10,258 bases of DNA from NCBI GenBank assembly GCA_964448755.1, contig CAYUXF010000055.1:1-10258 (forward strand), written 5' to 3'. Below, piece after piece: positions 1-5,964 of this stretch. The DNA is from CAYUXF01 sp964448755. Its GTDB lineage: Bacteria; Margulisbacteria; Termititenacia; Termititenacales; CAYUXF01. The notes beneath the pieces were generated by a model that searched no databases, was not told where the DNA came from, and saw nothing but the letters and a program-made list of their open reading frames with translations. How positions within the stretch are numbered: position 1 is the stretch's first letter; every line of letters starts with the position of its first letter. Made by a program: the position numbers and the translations under genes.

Positions 1-2
1 GG

Positions 3-74
3 CTAGATTATAGATTTGCTTTTGCAGGAGGTCTTTTAGATTTTATCGGGGTATGCTCCACTGTGCGGCGTTAG
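3..74 (+). CDS. Possible C-terminal end of an unidentified upstream gene (partial)
   Basis: One frame is open from the left edge to a TAG at 72-74 and reads as a short tail of 23 residues with a hydrophobic stretch (FAFAGGLLDFIG) and a basic end (TVRR). It stops just before the region where the next gene's promoter seems to lie, as expected for the end of a preceding gene. It is too short to assign a family, and an open frame of this length can occur by chance. It does not resemble the C-terminus of a HicA toxin, which would be the natural partner of the next gene. Confidence 0.3.
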   Translation, partial: LDYRFAFAGGLLDFIGVCSTVRR

Positions 75-93
75 CCGGGTGAGGGATTTATTA

Positions 94-99
94 TATAAT
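94..99 (+). promoter_or_regulatory. Possible -10 element for the HicB-like gene and thrS
   Basis: A perfect TATAAT lies in an AT-rich stretch. The hexamer 17 bp upstream (71-76, TTAGCC) is a poor -35 match with three of six bases, so the assignment rests on the -10 alone. If used, transcription would begin near 106. That is downstream of the GTG at 79 and would give the ATG at 160 a leader of about 55 bases. Confidence 0.3.
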
Positions 100-159
100 A
101 AAATATCTTATTATTGTTTCAATATTGCATCCCCATATACTTTGTGTTATTCTCTGCGC

Positions 160-804
160 ATGTTTGAAGATATTCTCGGTCACGGCTGTGACATTGAAAT
201 AACCAAAAAAAATGACAGAACAGAAGCTTTTTGCCCGATATTTCCCGATTGTTTCGGCGTCGGCGATACTGAAGAAGAGGCGATAGAAGATCTGGCCGAT
301 TCTGTTGCTTTGTATATTGGCGATGTCGTAAAAAGTACCGTCTCGGACATTGCTAAAAACGGCCGTGTCCGCCATTTTTCTAATAGTGTTGAGAATAAAA
401 AGCTGCCTAAAGAATTTAAAATTGACGGTCTGGAAGAAAAGATCGATCTCATTAAAGATAAAGTTAAAAAAATTAAAGAAGAGGGCCCGGGGCGTTTTAT
501 GTTCTCGCCGCAGTTTCGCGAAGATGCCGCTAAGATAGATCTGTTGTTTAAAAATAATTCACGTCCTGCTATTAATAGAGGGTTGCTTTCACTGATTGGT
601 TTGCGTCCGCTCAATAATTTATCCTCAAAGGCTTCAGTTAATAATGGCTTAGATAATTTTTCGCAATTTTCTTCTGATCTAGAGGGTTTTGTGAACGATT
701 TTTTTGAAGAGCGCAGTGAGCGAACCGGCGGCAATTATTATGATGTTTCATCTGCCGATGCCGTAGATAGCATGATGCTGGGAATTCCGCTCTCATTTAA
801 CTAA
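160..804 (+). CDS. HicB-like domain protein with a long unknown C-terminal region
   Basis: The 214-residue protein begins with a HicB-type fold signature. A short beta-rich start is followed by FPDCFGVGDTEEEAIEDL (residues 28-45), which fits the family pattern of a FPdlpG-like strand, G-D-T and then a helix with EEA. HicB proteins are usually antitoxins with a C-terminal DNA-binding domain, and single-domain HicB-like proteins of unknown role also exist. Residues 70-214 are unassigned: a charged, probably helical Lys/Glu-rich stretch (about 88-108), then a Ser/Asn-rich tail with no recognisable ribbon-helix-helix or HTH. No hicA is visible on either side. The frame stays open back to a GTG at 79, but those 27 residues look non-conserved and cover the candidate -10, so ATG 160 is preferred. 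No good Shine-Dalgarno precedes either start. thrS follows after 21 bp, so co-transcription is likely. The HicB-like call is fairly good; the function is unknown. Confidence 0.6.
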   Translation: MFEDILGHGCDIEITKKNDRTEAFCPIFPDCFGVGDTEEEAIEDLADSVALYIGDVVKSTVSDIAKNGRVRHFSNSVENKKLPKEFKIDGLEEKIDLIKDKVKKIKEEGPGRFMFSPQFREDAAKIDLLFKNNSRPAINRGLLSLIGLRPLNNLSSKASVNNGLDNFSQFSSDLEGFVNDFFEERSERTGGNYYDVSSADAVDSMMLGIPLSFN

Positions 805-825
805 CAAAAATACAGGATAATTTAA

Positions 826-2535
826 ATGGATAACGATCTAAAAAAAATCAGGCATAGTGCCTCTCATCTTTTAGCGCAAGCGGTAAAGTATCTTTATCCG
901 GATGTTAAGCTCGCTATTGGTCCTGCTATTGAAGATGGTTTTTATTACGACTTTGAGTTCAGTGAACCGATCAGTGAAAAAGATCTTCCTAAAATAGAAA
1001 AACAAATGAAAAAATTTATTACTAAAGCTTCTGCTTTTGAAAAATTTTCTTTGAGCAAAGCTGATGCTGAAAAATTTTTAAAAGAACAGAACGAACCTTA
1101 TAAGTTAGAATTGCTAGCCGATTTACAAGATGGCGAGATCTCTTTTTATAAACACGATAATTTTACTGATCTCTGTGCCGGACCGCATGTGGAAAATACT
1201 AAAGAGCTCAAAGCGGTCAAGCTTTTAAAGTTAGCCGGCGCTTATTGGCGCGGTGACGAAAAAAATAAAATGCTGACCCGTATTTACGGTACCGCTTTTG
1301 CCTCGCAAGAAGAGCTAGATAATTATCTCTATTTAATAGAAGAGGCGGAAAAAAGAGATCACCGCAAGCTCGGTAAAGAGCTCGATCTTTTTTCTTTTCA
1401 TGAAGAGGCTCCCGGCTGTCCTTTTTTTCATAATAACGGGATGATCATTTATAACTTATTGACCGAACTGGCGCGCAAAGAGAATACCAAACGCGGCTAT
1501 CAGGAAGTGATGACGCCGATCATTCTCAATGAGGATCTCTGGCACCGTTCCGGTCACTGGGATAACTACAAAGAAAATATGTATTTTACTACTATCGATG
1601 ATAAAGGCTGCGCTGTTAAGCCGATGAACTGTCCGGGCGGTTTATTGGTTTATAAAACGAAGAAATATTCTTACCGCGATCTCCCTTTAAAAGTTGGTGA
1701 GTTTGGCCGTGTTCACCGCCACGAAAAATCTGGTGTCTTGCATGGTCTTTTTAGGGTGCGCACTTTTGTTCAGGACGATGCCCATGTTTTTTGCACTGAA
1801 GATCAGGTTAAAGAAGAAGTTATTAAGATAATTGAGCATGTGCTGTTTATCTATAAAATTTTTGATTTCAAAGATGTCATGATCGAACTTTCGACCAAGC
1901 CGGAAAAGGCTATTGGTTCGGCGGAGATGTGGCAGAAGGCAGAGTCTAAATTGATAGAAGCTCTTCAGGAGAAAAATATTAATTATAAACTCAATCCCGG
2001 CGACGGTGCTTTTTATGGTCCTAAAATAGATTTTCATATAAAAGATTGTCTGGGCCGCAGCTGGCAGTGCGGAACTATTCAGGTGGATTTTTCTATGCCG
2101 GAGCGTTTTGATCTGACCTATACCGGGGCTGATAACAGCGATCATCGTCCGGTTATGATCCATCGCGCGATCTTTGGTTCTATTGAGCGTTTTATGGGCA
2201 TCTTGATCGAACACTATGCCGGTAAATTTCCGTTAAAATTTGCGCCACAGCAGATCAGAATATTGCCAATTTCCGATAAATTTATAGATTATGCTAATGC
2301 AGTGGCGGAGCAATTTAAAGACAAGGGTTTTAGAGTTCATCTGGACAGCCGTTCCGAAAAGATCGGTTATAAGATCCGTGAAGCCCAGCAGCAAAAAGTT
2401 CCTTATATGTTGATCGTTGGTGAAAAAGAGCAGGCTGATAAGACCGTAGCTGTGCGGACGCGTGAAGCGGGGGATATTGGTGTCTTGACAGCAGATGAGC
2501 TATTAAAGAAACTATTAGCCGAGATTGCTGTTTAG
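826..2535 (+). CDS. thrS: Threonyl-tRNA synthetase, form lacking the TGS domain
   Basis: This class II aminoacyl-tRNA synthetase charges tRNA-Thr with threonine in the cytoplasm. The 569-residue protein aligns by eye along most of its length with E. coli ThrRS (642 residues) but starts directly at the editing domain, so the N-terminal TGS domain of about 60 residues is absent. Editing-site residues are present: HSASH (H10, H14) with C117 and H121 in the CAGPH motif. The catalytic core has the zinc ligands C269 (MNCPGG), H320 (DDAH) and H446 (MIHRA), motif 2 Arg at RVHRHE (R298) and motif 3 GSIERF (R455). The anticodon-binding domain fills about residues 470-569 and contains EKIGYKIREA. An AGGA (814-817) lies 8 bases before the ATG, and no in-frame TGS-like sequence precedes it. 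No T-box leader is visible upstream, where the HicB-like gene takes the space. A strong terminator follows. Identification is secure. Confidence 0.97.
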   Translation: MDNDLKKIRHSASHLLAQAVKYLYPDVKLAIGPAIEDGFYYDFEFSEPISEKDLPKIEKQMKKFITKASAFEKFSLSKADAEKFLKEQNEPYKLELLADLQDGEISFYKHDNFTDLCAGPHVENTKELKAVKLLKLAGAYWRGDEKNKMLTRIYGTAFASQEELDNYLYLIEEAEKRDHRKLGKELDLFSFHEEAPGCPFFHNNGMIIYNLLTELARKENTKRGYQEVMTPIILNEDLWHRSGHWDNYKENMYFTTIDDKGCAVKPMNCPGGLLVYKTKKYSYRDLPLKVGEFGRVHRHEKSGVLHGLFRVRTFVQDDAHVFCTEDQVKEEVIKIIEHVLFIYKIFDFKDVMIELSTKPEKAIGSAEMWQKAESKLIEALQEKNINYKLNPGDGAFYGPKIDFHIKDCLGRSWQCGTIQVDFSMPERFDLTYTGADNSDHRPVMIHRAIFGSIERFMGILIEHYAGKFPLKFAPQQIRILPISDKFIDYANAVAEQFKDKGFRVHLDSRSEKIGYKIREAQQQKVPYMLIVGEKEQADKTVAVRTREAGDIGVLTADELLKKLLAEIAV

Positions 2536-2552
2536 CAAAAAGTGTTAAAAAT

Positions 2553-2584
2553 AAAAAAGCTGTCCGTAAAGACAGCTTTTTTTT
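2553..2584 (+). terminator. Intrinsic terminator after thrS, ahead of pta
   Basis: A GCTGTC stem pairs with GACAGC across the loop CGTAAA. The stem is extended by six A-T pairs and followed by eight consecutive T residues. It begins 17 bases after the thrS stop, and its T tract ends only 9 bases before the AGGAGG Shine-Dalgarno of pta. It therefore either ends the thrS transcript or acts as a partial terminator or attenuator for pta-ackA. Confidence 0.9.
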
Positions 2585-2607
2585 ATTATTTTTAGGAGGA
2601 GCAGAGG

Positions 2608-3612
2608 ATGCAGGAAATATTGGACTTAATAAAAAAAGGGGCTACAGCTAAAAAGAGAAAAATTGTTCTGCCGGAGACGAGTGATCTTAGAACATTACAG
2701 GCAGCAGAAATTGTTTTAACTTCCGGTATTGTGGACTTGATCTTAATAGGTAACAAGGAAGAGATCTTAAAAAATGGTGCGGCGCAGGGCTTAAAAAATC
2801 TGGATAAAGCAGAGATCATTGATCCGCTGAATTATGCGGGTATTGATAAATTGGCTGAACATTATTATGAGCGACGTAAACATAAAGGGGCAACGCTAGA
2901 AAAATCGCTGCGGATCATGCAGGAAGAAATACTTTATACGGGCGCGGCGCTGGTTGGGGTCGGTTTGGCTGATGGTATGGTGGCTGGTGCTATTAATGCT
3001 ACTGGCAAAGTAATTAAAGCGGCAATTTATTGTGTTGGTACACAGCCAGACTGTCCGCTGGTTTCTAGTTTTTTTATGATGGTAGTTAATAATAAAGCTA
3101 TGGGAGAGCGCGGTGTGATCTTTTTTGCTGATAGTGCGGTTAATCCAAGTCCGAGCTTTGAACAGCTGGCTAATATTGCCAAATCGACTGCCGATAGTTT
3201 TTCACAGATCATGAAAAAAGAGCCACGGGTGGCAATGCTCTCTTTTTCTACTAAAGGTTCAGCAGAACATCCAGATGTCGATAAGGTAACTTCGGCGGTG
3301 ACGATGGCTAAATTAAAATATCCTGATCTGAAAGTTGATGGAGAATTGCAGGTTGATGCGGCCTTGATACCGGAAATTGGTAGCCGCAAAGCGCCAGAGT
3401 CTGAAATAGCAGGTCGCGCCAATATTTTAATTTTCCCGGACCTTAATTCTGGAAACATTGGTTATAAACTAGTGGAGCGCCTAGGGAATGCCATGGCCTT
3501 TGGTCCTATTTTACAGGGGTTAAATAAACCAGTTAATGATCTTTCACGCGGCTGTTCTGTTGACGATATTGTTAGAGTGATAGAGATAACGGCATTATTG
3601 GTAAAGGAGTAA
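2608..3612 (+). CDS. pta: Phosphate acetyltransferase (phosphotransacetylase)
   Basis: Pta reversibly converts acetyl-CoA and phosphate to acetyl phosphate and CoA, the step paired with acetate kinase for ATP production from, or activation of, acetate. At 334 residues this is the short single-domain form (M. thermophila Pta is about 333) with no N-terminal DRTGG/CobB-like regulatory part. Family landmarks include MVAGAINATGKVI (124-136), FFADSAVNPSP (172-182), SFSTKGSAEHP (212-222), ELQVDAALIPEIG (246-258) and the C-terminal DLSRGCS (311-317). S313, R314 and D320 match in spacing the residues implicated in CoA binding and catalysis in the M. thermophila enzyme. A strong AGGAGG (2594-2599) lies 8 bases before the ATG. 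ackA follows after 7 bp. No promoter is seen between the upstream terminator and the start, so transcription probably enters by read-through. Butyryltransferase (Ptb) is a paralogous alternative, but the motifs and the ackA neighbour favour Pta. Confidence 0.95.
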   Translation: MQEILDLIKKGATAKKRKIVLPETSDLRTLQAAEIVLTSGIVDLILIGNKEEILKNGAAQGLKNLDKAEIIDPLNYAGIDKLAEHYYERRKHKGATLEKSLRIMQEEILYTGAALVGVGLADGMVAGAINATGKVIKAAIYCVGTQPDCPLVSSFFMMVVNNKAMGERGVIFFADSAVNPSPSFEQLANIAKSTADSFSQIMKKEPRVAMLSFSTKGSAEHPDVDKVTSAVTMAKLKYPDLKVDGELQVDAALIPEIGSRKAPESEIAGRANILIFPDLNSGNIGYKLVERLGNAMAFGPILQGLNKPVNDLSRGCSVDDIVRVIEITALLVKE

Positions 3613-3619
3613 TAAGTAA

Positions 3620-4840
3620 ATGATAATCTTGATTTTAAATAGCGGCAGTTCTTCTTTAAAGTTTCAGCTTTTTCACCGCGGCAAACAGGAGATAATTGCC
3701 AAAGGTGTTTGTGAGCGGATCGGCCTGGGTGATGCCCTGCTTAAATACACAATAGGGGAGCAGCCGCGCGTAGAAATTAAAGAAGCAATGCCGACACATA
3801 AAGAAGCGGTTAATTTTATGCTGAAAATTATTACTAGTGGTGAGACCGCGGTTATTAAAGGGATAGAAGAGATCGCGGCTATTGGCCACCGCATGCTGCA
3901 TGGCGGAGAGTATTTTGACCGCTCGGTGGTAATTGATGATGATGTTATGAAAAAGCTTGAATCGCTGGTCGATCTTGGTCCTCTGCACATGCCACCGAAT
4001 ATTATGGGTGTTAAAGTCTGCCGCGATATTATGCCGGACAAAATCAATGTTGCGGTTTTTGATACTGCTTTTCATCAGACTATGCCAGACTATGTCTATA
4101 TGTATGCCTTGCAGTATGAACTGTATGAGAAATACCGAATTCGGCGCTACGGTTTTCATGGCAGTTCACACCGCTATATCTCGGAAAAAGCGCAGGAGTT
4201 CTTTGGTAAAAAAGATATTAAAATTATTTCTGTTCATTTGGGTAATGGCGGTTCCTTGACCGCTATTAAAAATGGCAAGTGTTTTGATACTTCAATGGGT
4301 TTAACGCCGTTAGAGGGAATTATTATGGGGACCCGCAGTGGCAGTATTGATCCGGCAATTATCTCTTTTTTACAGGATCATACCGGTGAGTCTGTAGCGG
4401 AAATTTGCAATAACCGTCTCAATAAAAAAAGCGGTATGCTTGGCTTTACCGGTGTTTCTTCTGATCAGCGCGATATTGAGAATGCGGCATCAGCCGGTGA
4501 TCAGCGCTCTCAACTGGCTTTAAAGATGCAGGCCTATTCGATAAAAAAATATATAGGTTCTTATCTGGCGGCCTTAAATGGTGTTGACGCAATAGTTTTT
4601 ACCGGCGGTATTGGTGAAAACTGTGGACTGGTAAGAGAAAGGATTTGTTCTGAAATGGAAGGTTTGGGGATCGTTTTAGACAAAGAAAAAAATTTAAAGA
4701 TCAAGCCTAAAAAAGATGGTATTGATATTTCGTTGCCTGACTCAAAAGTTAAAATTCTGGTTATTCCTACTGATGAGGAATTTATTATTGCCCGTGATGT
4801 TATTGAGATCTTGCTGGCGAGTAAAAAAGTTCATGCCTGA
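3620..4840 (+). CDS. ackA: Acetate kinase
   Basis: AckA transfers the phosphoryl group between acetyl phosphate and ADP, giving acetate and ATP, or runs in reverse to activate acetate. The 406-residue protein is full length for the ASKHA-fold family. Residues corresponding to those defined in M. thermophila acetate kinase are in place: N7 in LNSGSSSLKF, R91 in GHRMLHGG, D148 in FDTAFHQTMP, H180 in GFHGSSH, R239 in GTRSGSIDP, and a C-terminal DEE (385-387). The phosphate and adenosine motifs HLGNGGS (206-212) and FTGGIGEN (327-334) are also present. The AGGAG at 3605-3609, inside the end of pta, lies 10 bases before the ATG. Pta and AckA form a classic two-gene operon. The last 8 bases overlap the start of the HIT gene. 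Confidence 0.97.
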   Translation: MIILILNSGSSSLKFQLFHRGKQEIIAKGVCERIGLGDALLKYTIGEQPRVEIKEAMPTHKEAVNFMLKIITSGETAVIKGIEEIAAIGHRMLHGGEYFDRSVVIDDDVMKKLESLVDLGPLHMPPNIMGVKVCRDIMPDKINVAVFDTAFHQTMPDYVYMYALQYELYEKYRIRRYGFHGSSHRYISEKAQEFFGKKDIKIISVHLGNGGSLTAIKNGKCFDTSMGLTPLEGIIMGTRSGSIDPAIISFLQDHTGESVAEICNNRLNKKSGMLGFTGVSSDQRDIENAASAGDQRSQLALKMQAYSIKKYIGSYLAALNGVDAIVFTGGIGENCGLVRERICSEMEGLGIVLDKEKNLKIKPKKDGIDISLPDSKVKILVIPTDEEFIIARDVIEILLASKKVHA

Positions 4841-5177
4841 TTGTCTTTTTTGTAAAATAGTTAATAGGGAGATACCGGCCGCGATCGTCTATGAAGATGA
4901 ACAGGTTCTGGCCTTTAAAGATATCGCGCCACAGGCGCCTGTGCATTTACTGATCATTCCTAAAAAACATATTGTTTCACTGGCGCAGTTAACAGCAGAT
5001 GATCTTTCTCTAATTGCCCATCTGACCGAAGTTGTTAAAAAACTGGCGCTGGAAAATGACCTGGCGGAGAAGGGGTATCGGGTTGTGGTTAATATTGGCG
5101 CCGAAGGCGGGCAGGCAGTAGGACATTTGCATTATCATTTACTGGGCGGCCGTCAAATGAATTGGCCGCCGGGATAA
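4833..5177 (+). CDS. HIT-family (histidine triad, HINT-like) nucleotide hydrolase
   Basis: HINT-type proteins are small dimeric purine-nucleoside phosphoramidases; the physiological substrate in bacteria is mostly unknown. The 114-residue protein has the full family layout: CLFC (C4, C7) near the start, REIPAAIVYED (12-22), PQAPVHLLIIPKKH (33-46), and the triad GHLHYHLLGG with H98, H100 and H102 near the C-terminus. C4 and C7 may bind zinc, as in some family members. The frame is open upstream into ackA as far as 4716, but homology begins exactly at the ATG at 4833. That start overlaps the ackA stop by 8 bases and implies translational coupling. No independent strong Shine-Dalgarno is visible. 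No terminator follows, and a promoter for the next gene lies just downstream. Confidence 0.93.
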   Translation: MPDCLFCKIVNREIPAAIVYEDEQVLAFKDIAPQAPVHLLIIPKKHIVSLAQLTADDLSLIAHLTEVVKKLALENDLAEKGYRVVVNIGAEGGQAVGHLHYHLLGGRQMNWPPG

Positions 5178-5203
5178 ACTATTTTTAACTACAATGTTAT
5201 AAT
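5175..5203 (+). promoter_or_regulatory. Promoter (extended -10) for the acetyltransferase gene
   Basis: TGTTATAAT at 5195-5203 is a perfect extended -10 (TGn followed by TATAAT). The -35 region, 17 bp upstream at 5175-5180 (TAAACT), is weak, as is common with extended -10 promoters. The predicted start near 5210 gives a leader of about 20 bases before the TTG start at 5231. Confidence 0.6.
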
Positions 5204-5217
5204 ATTTTATCTTTAAT

Positions 5218-5225
5218 AGAGGGGG
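5218..5225 (+). promoter_or_regulatory. Shine-Dalgarno fixing a TTG start
   Basis: AGAGGGGG ends 5 bases before the TTG at 5231. The encoded protein begins immediately with the conserved IRKAKIGDV start of this GNAT family, and the first in-frame ATG is too far downstream. The TTG is therefore the likely initiator. Confidence 0.7.
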
Positions 5226-5230
5226 TTCAA

Positions 5231-5689
5231 TTGTTAATTCGTAAAGCAAAAATAGGCGATGTTAAACAGATAATAAATTTAATTAAATTTTTTGCTGATA
5301 AAGGCGTTATGCTGGAACGCAGTGAAGATGCCGTTATTCAAAATTTGCGCGATTTTTATGTTGCTATTGAGCCTAAAAAGAAGAGCGTGGTCGGCTGTGT
5401 GGCGCTGCATATTTATACCAGTCGTTTTTCAGAGATCAAAGCTTTTGCTGTGAAACGGAGTTATCAACGGCACGGTATTGGCAGCCGTTTAATTAAACGC
5501 TGTCTGCGTGAGGCCGCTGATCTTGGCTTGCCTAAAGTCTTTGCCTTGACTTATGTGCCGGATTATTTTAGAAAAATGGGATTTATTGACTCCGATAAGA
5601 ATTTATTGCCGGAAAAGATCTGGAGCGAGTGCAATAAGTGTGCTAAAAGAGACTGTTGCGACGAAAATTGTCTTGTGTATATTGTATAA
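5231..5689 (+). CDS. Short N-acetylglutamate synthase-like GNAT acetyltransferase
   Basis: The 152-residue protein is a single GNAT domain resembling the short N-acetylglutamate synthases of actinobacteria and deltaproteobacteria (Rv2747-type ArgA), which acetylate glutamate with acetyl-CoA at the start of arginine synthesis. Visible features are the start IRKAKIGDVKQI (3-14), a core strand VVGCVALHIY (53-62), EIKAFAV (69-75) leading to the acetyl-CoA pyrophosphate loop QRHGIGSRL (79-87), and VFALTYVPDYFRKMGF (103-118), the typical motif B and C-terminal region. The tail has PEKIW followed by a cysteine cluster (C134, C137, C142, C143, C147), comparable to the Cys-containing tail in some family members. 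The gene has its own promoter and a TTG start with a strong Shine-Dalgarno. No other arginine gene is in the window, so the substrate is inferred from family resemblance; another GNAT activity is possible. Confidence 0.78.
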   Translation: MLIRKAKIGDVKQIINLIKFFADKGVMLERSEDAVIQNLRDFYVAIEPKKKSVVGCVALHIYTSRFSEIKAFAVKRSYQRHGIGSRLIKRCLREAADLGLPKVFALTYVPDYFRKMGFIDSDKNLLPEKIWSECNKCAKRDCCDENCLVYIV

Positions 5690-5747
5690 ACTAACTTACT
5701 ACTGTTCAATAAAATAATTGGCAGTTTTTCATGACCCCATCCCCTAG

Positions 5748-5775
5748 CCCCTTCCCCGCAAATGCGGAGAAGGGG
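5748..5775. repeat. Left hairpin of the palindromic element
   Basis: A 12 bp stem with a single C-A mismatch pairs 5748-5759 with 5764-5775 around the tetraloop AAAT. The arms read CCCCTTCCCCGC and GCGGAGAAGGGG. It is followed by AACATAAAAC, not a T tract, so it is unlikely to be a simple terminator for the acetyltransferase gene. Confidence 0.8.
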
Positions 5776-5809
5776 AACATAAAACAACAATATTTTATTC
5801 TGAACATGA

Positions 5810-5837
5810 GCTCTCTCCGCGAAAGCGCGGGGAGAGC
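5810..5837. repeat. Right hairpin of the palindromic element
   Basis: A 12 bp stem with one T-G wobble pairs 5810-5821 with 5826-5837 around the loop AAAG. The arms read GCTCTCTCCGCG and CGCGGGGAGAGC. A further small dyad, GGC-AAAA-GCC, follows at 5838-5847. Confidence 0.8.
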
Positions 5838-5907
5838 GGCAAAAGCCAGAGGGGTTAAAAGGGATTATTTTTAGTTGGACAGCAGTGAAACTGACCAATT
5901 GTTTTCC

Positions 5908-5936
5908 TTTACTTAATTATTTTCAATTAGTAAAAT
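5908..5936 (+). promoter_or_regulatory. Probable sigma70 promoter of the flagellar operon
   Basis: TTTACT (5908-5913) and TAAAAT (5931-5936) are separated by exactly 17 bp. They are four- and five-base matches to the -35 and -10 consensus. Transcription would begin near 5943, with a short leader to the Shine-Dalgarno at 5951. No sigma28 (FliA) type motif or sigma54 GG-N10-GC motif was recognised. The AT-rich context makes chance matches fairly likely. Confidence 0.4.
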
Positions 5937-5950
5937 AAAGATGTTATTTT

Positions 5951-5958
5951 AAGGGGGG
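5951..5958 (+). promoter_or_regulatory. Shine-Dalgarno fixing a TTG start for the FliK-like gene
   Basis: AAGGGGGG lies 6 bases before the TTG at 5965. The next in-frame ATG is deep inside the gene at Met67, so initiation at TTG is the best reading. Confidence 0.7.
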
Positions 5959-5964
5959 TCTTCT

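Larger units (their letters stand above)
5732..5865. repeat. REPIN/MITE-like palindromic element: two inverted GC-rich hairpin units
   Basis: Two GC-rich hairpins in an AT-rich intergenic region look like inverted copies of one degenerate unit. The left unit starts with ACCCC, then has GCC and a TCCCCGC-loop-GCGGAGA hairpin. The reverse complement of the right unit runs AACCCC, GGC-A/T-GCC, CTCCCCGCG-loop-CGCGGAGA in the same order. They flank a 34 bp AT-rich spacer with its own small dyad (ATAAAA 5779-5784, TTTTAT 5793-5798) and a direct GAACAT repeat (5775-5780 and 5803-5808). The composition contrasts sharply with the surroundings. Neither hairpin is followed by a T-run suited to a terminator. 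Copy number elsewhere in the genome cannot be seen here. Confidence 0.6.

Noticed and set aside
79..159. N-terminal 27-residue extension of the HicB-like protein from GTG 79
   Set aside because: It has no Shine-Dalgarno, its residues do not look conserved, and a TATAAT lies inside it. The HicB-like domain begins at the ATG at 160.
1..160. T-box or other riboswitch leader for thrS
   Set aside because: No AGGGTGG-type T-box sequence or antiterminator pair was found, and a coding gene lies between this region and thrS.
2485..2518. Perfect TTGACA inside the 3' end of thrS as a -35 for a pta promoter
   Set aside because: No acceptable -10 lies at 16-18 bp spacing; the nearest TATTAG is 22 bp away. 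Any transcript from here would still meet the terminator at 2553-2584.
5748..5871. The two GC-rich hairpins as intrinsic terminators of the acetyltransferase gene
   Set aside because: The left stem is followed by AACATAAAAC and the right stem by a mixed sequence. The only T-run (5867-5871) is about 30 bases past the right stem, so a repeat element fits better.
5875..5898. Dyad TTGG...CAGT-GAA-ACTG...CCAA as an operator upstream of the flagellar promoter
   Set aside because: The arms are only 4 bp each with an unequal internal loop. In AT-rich intergenic DNA this is within chance expectation.
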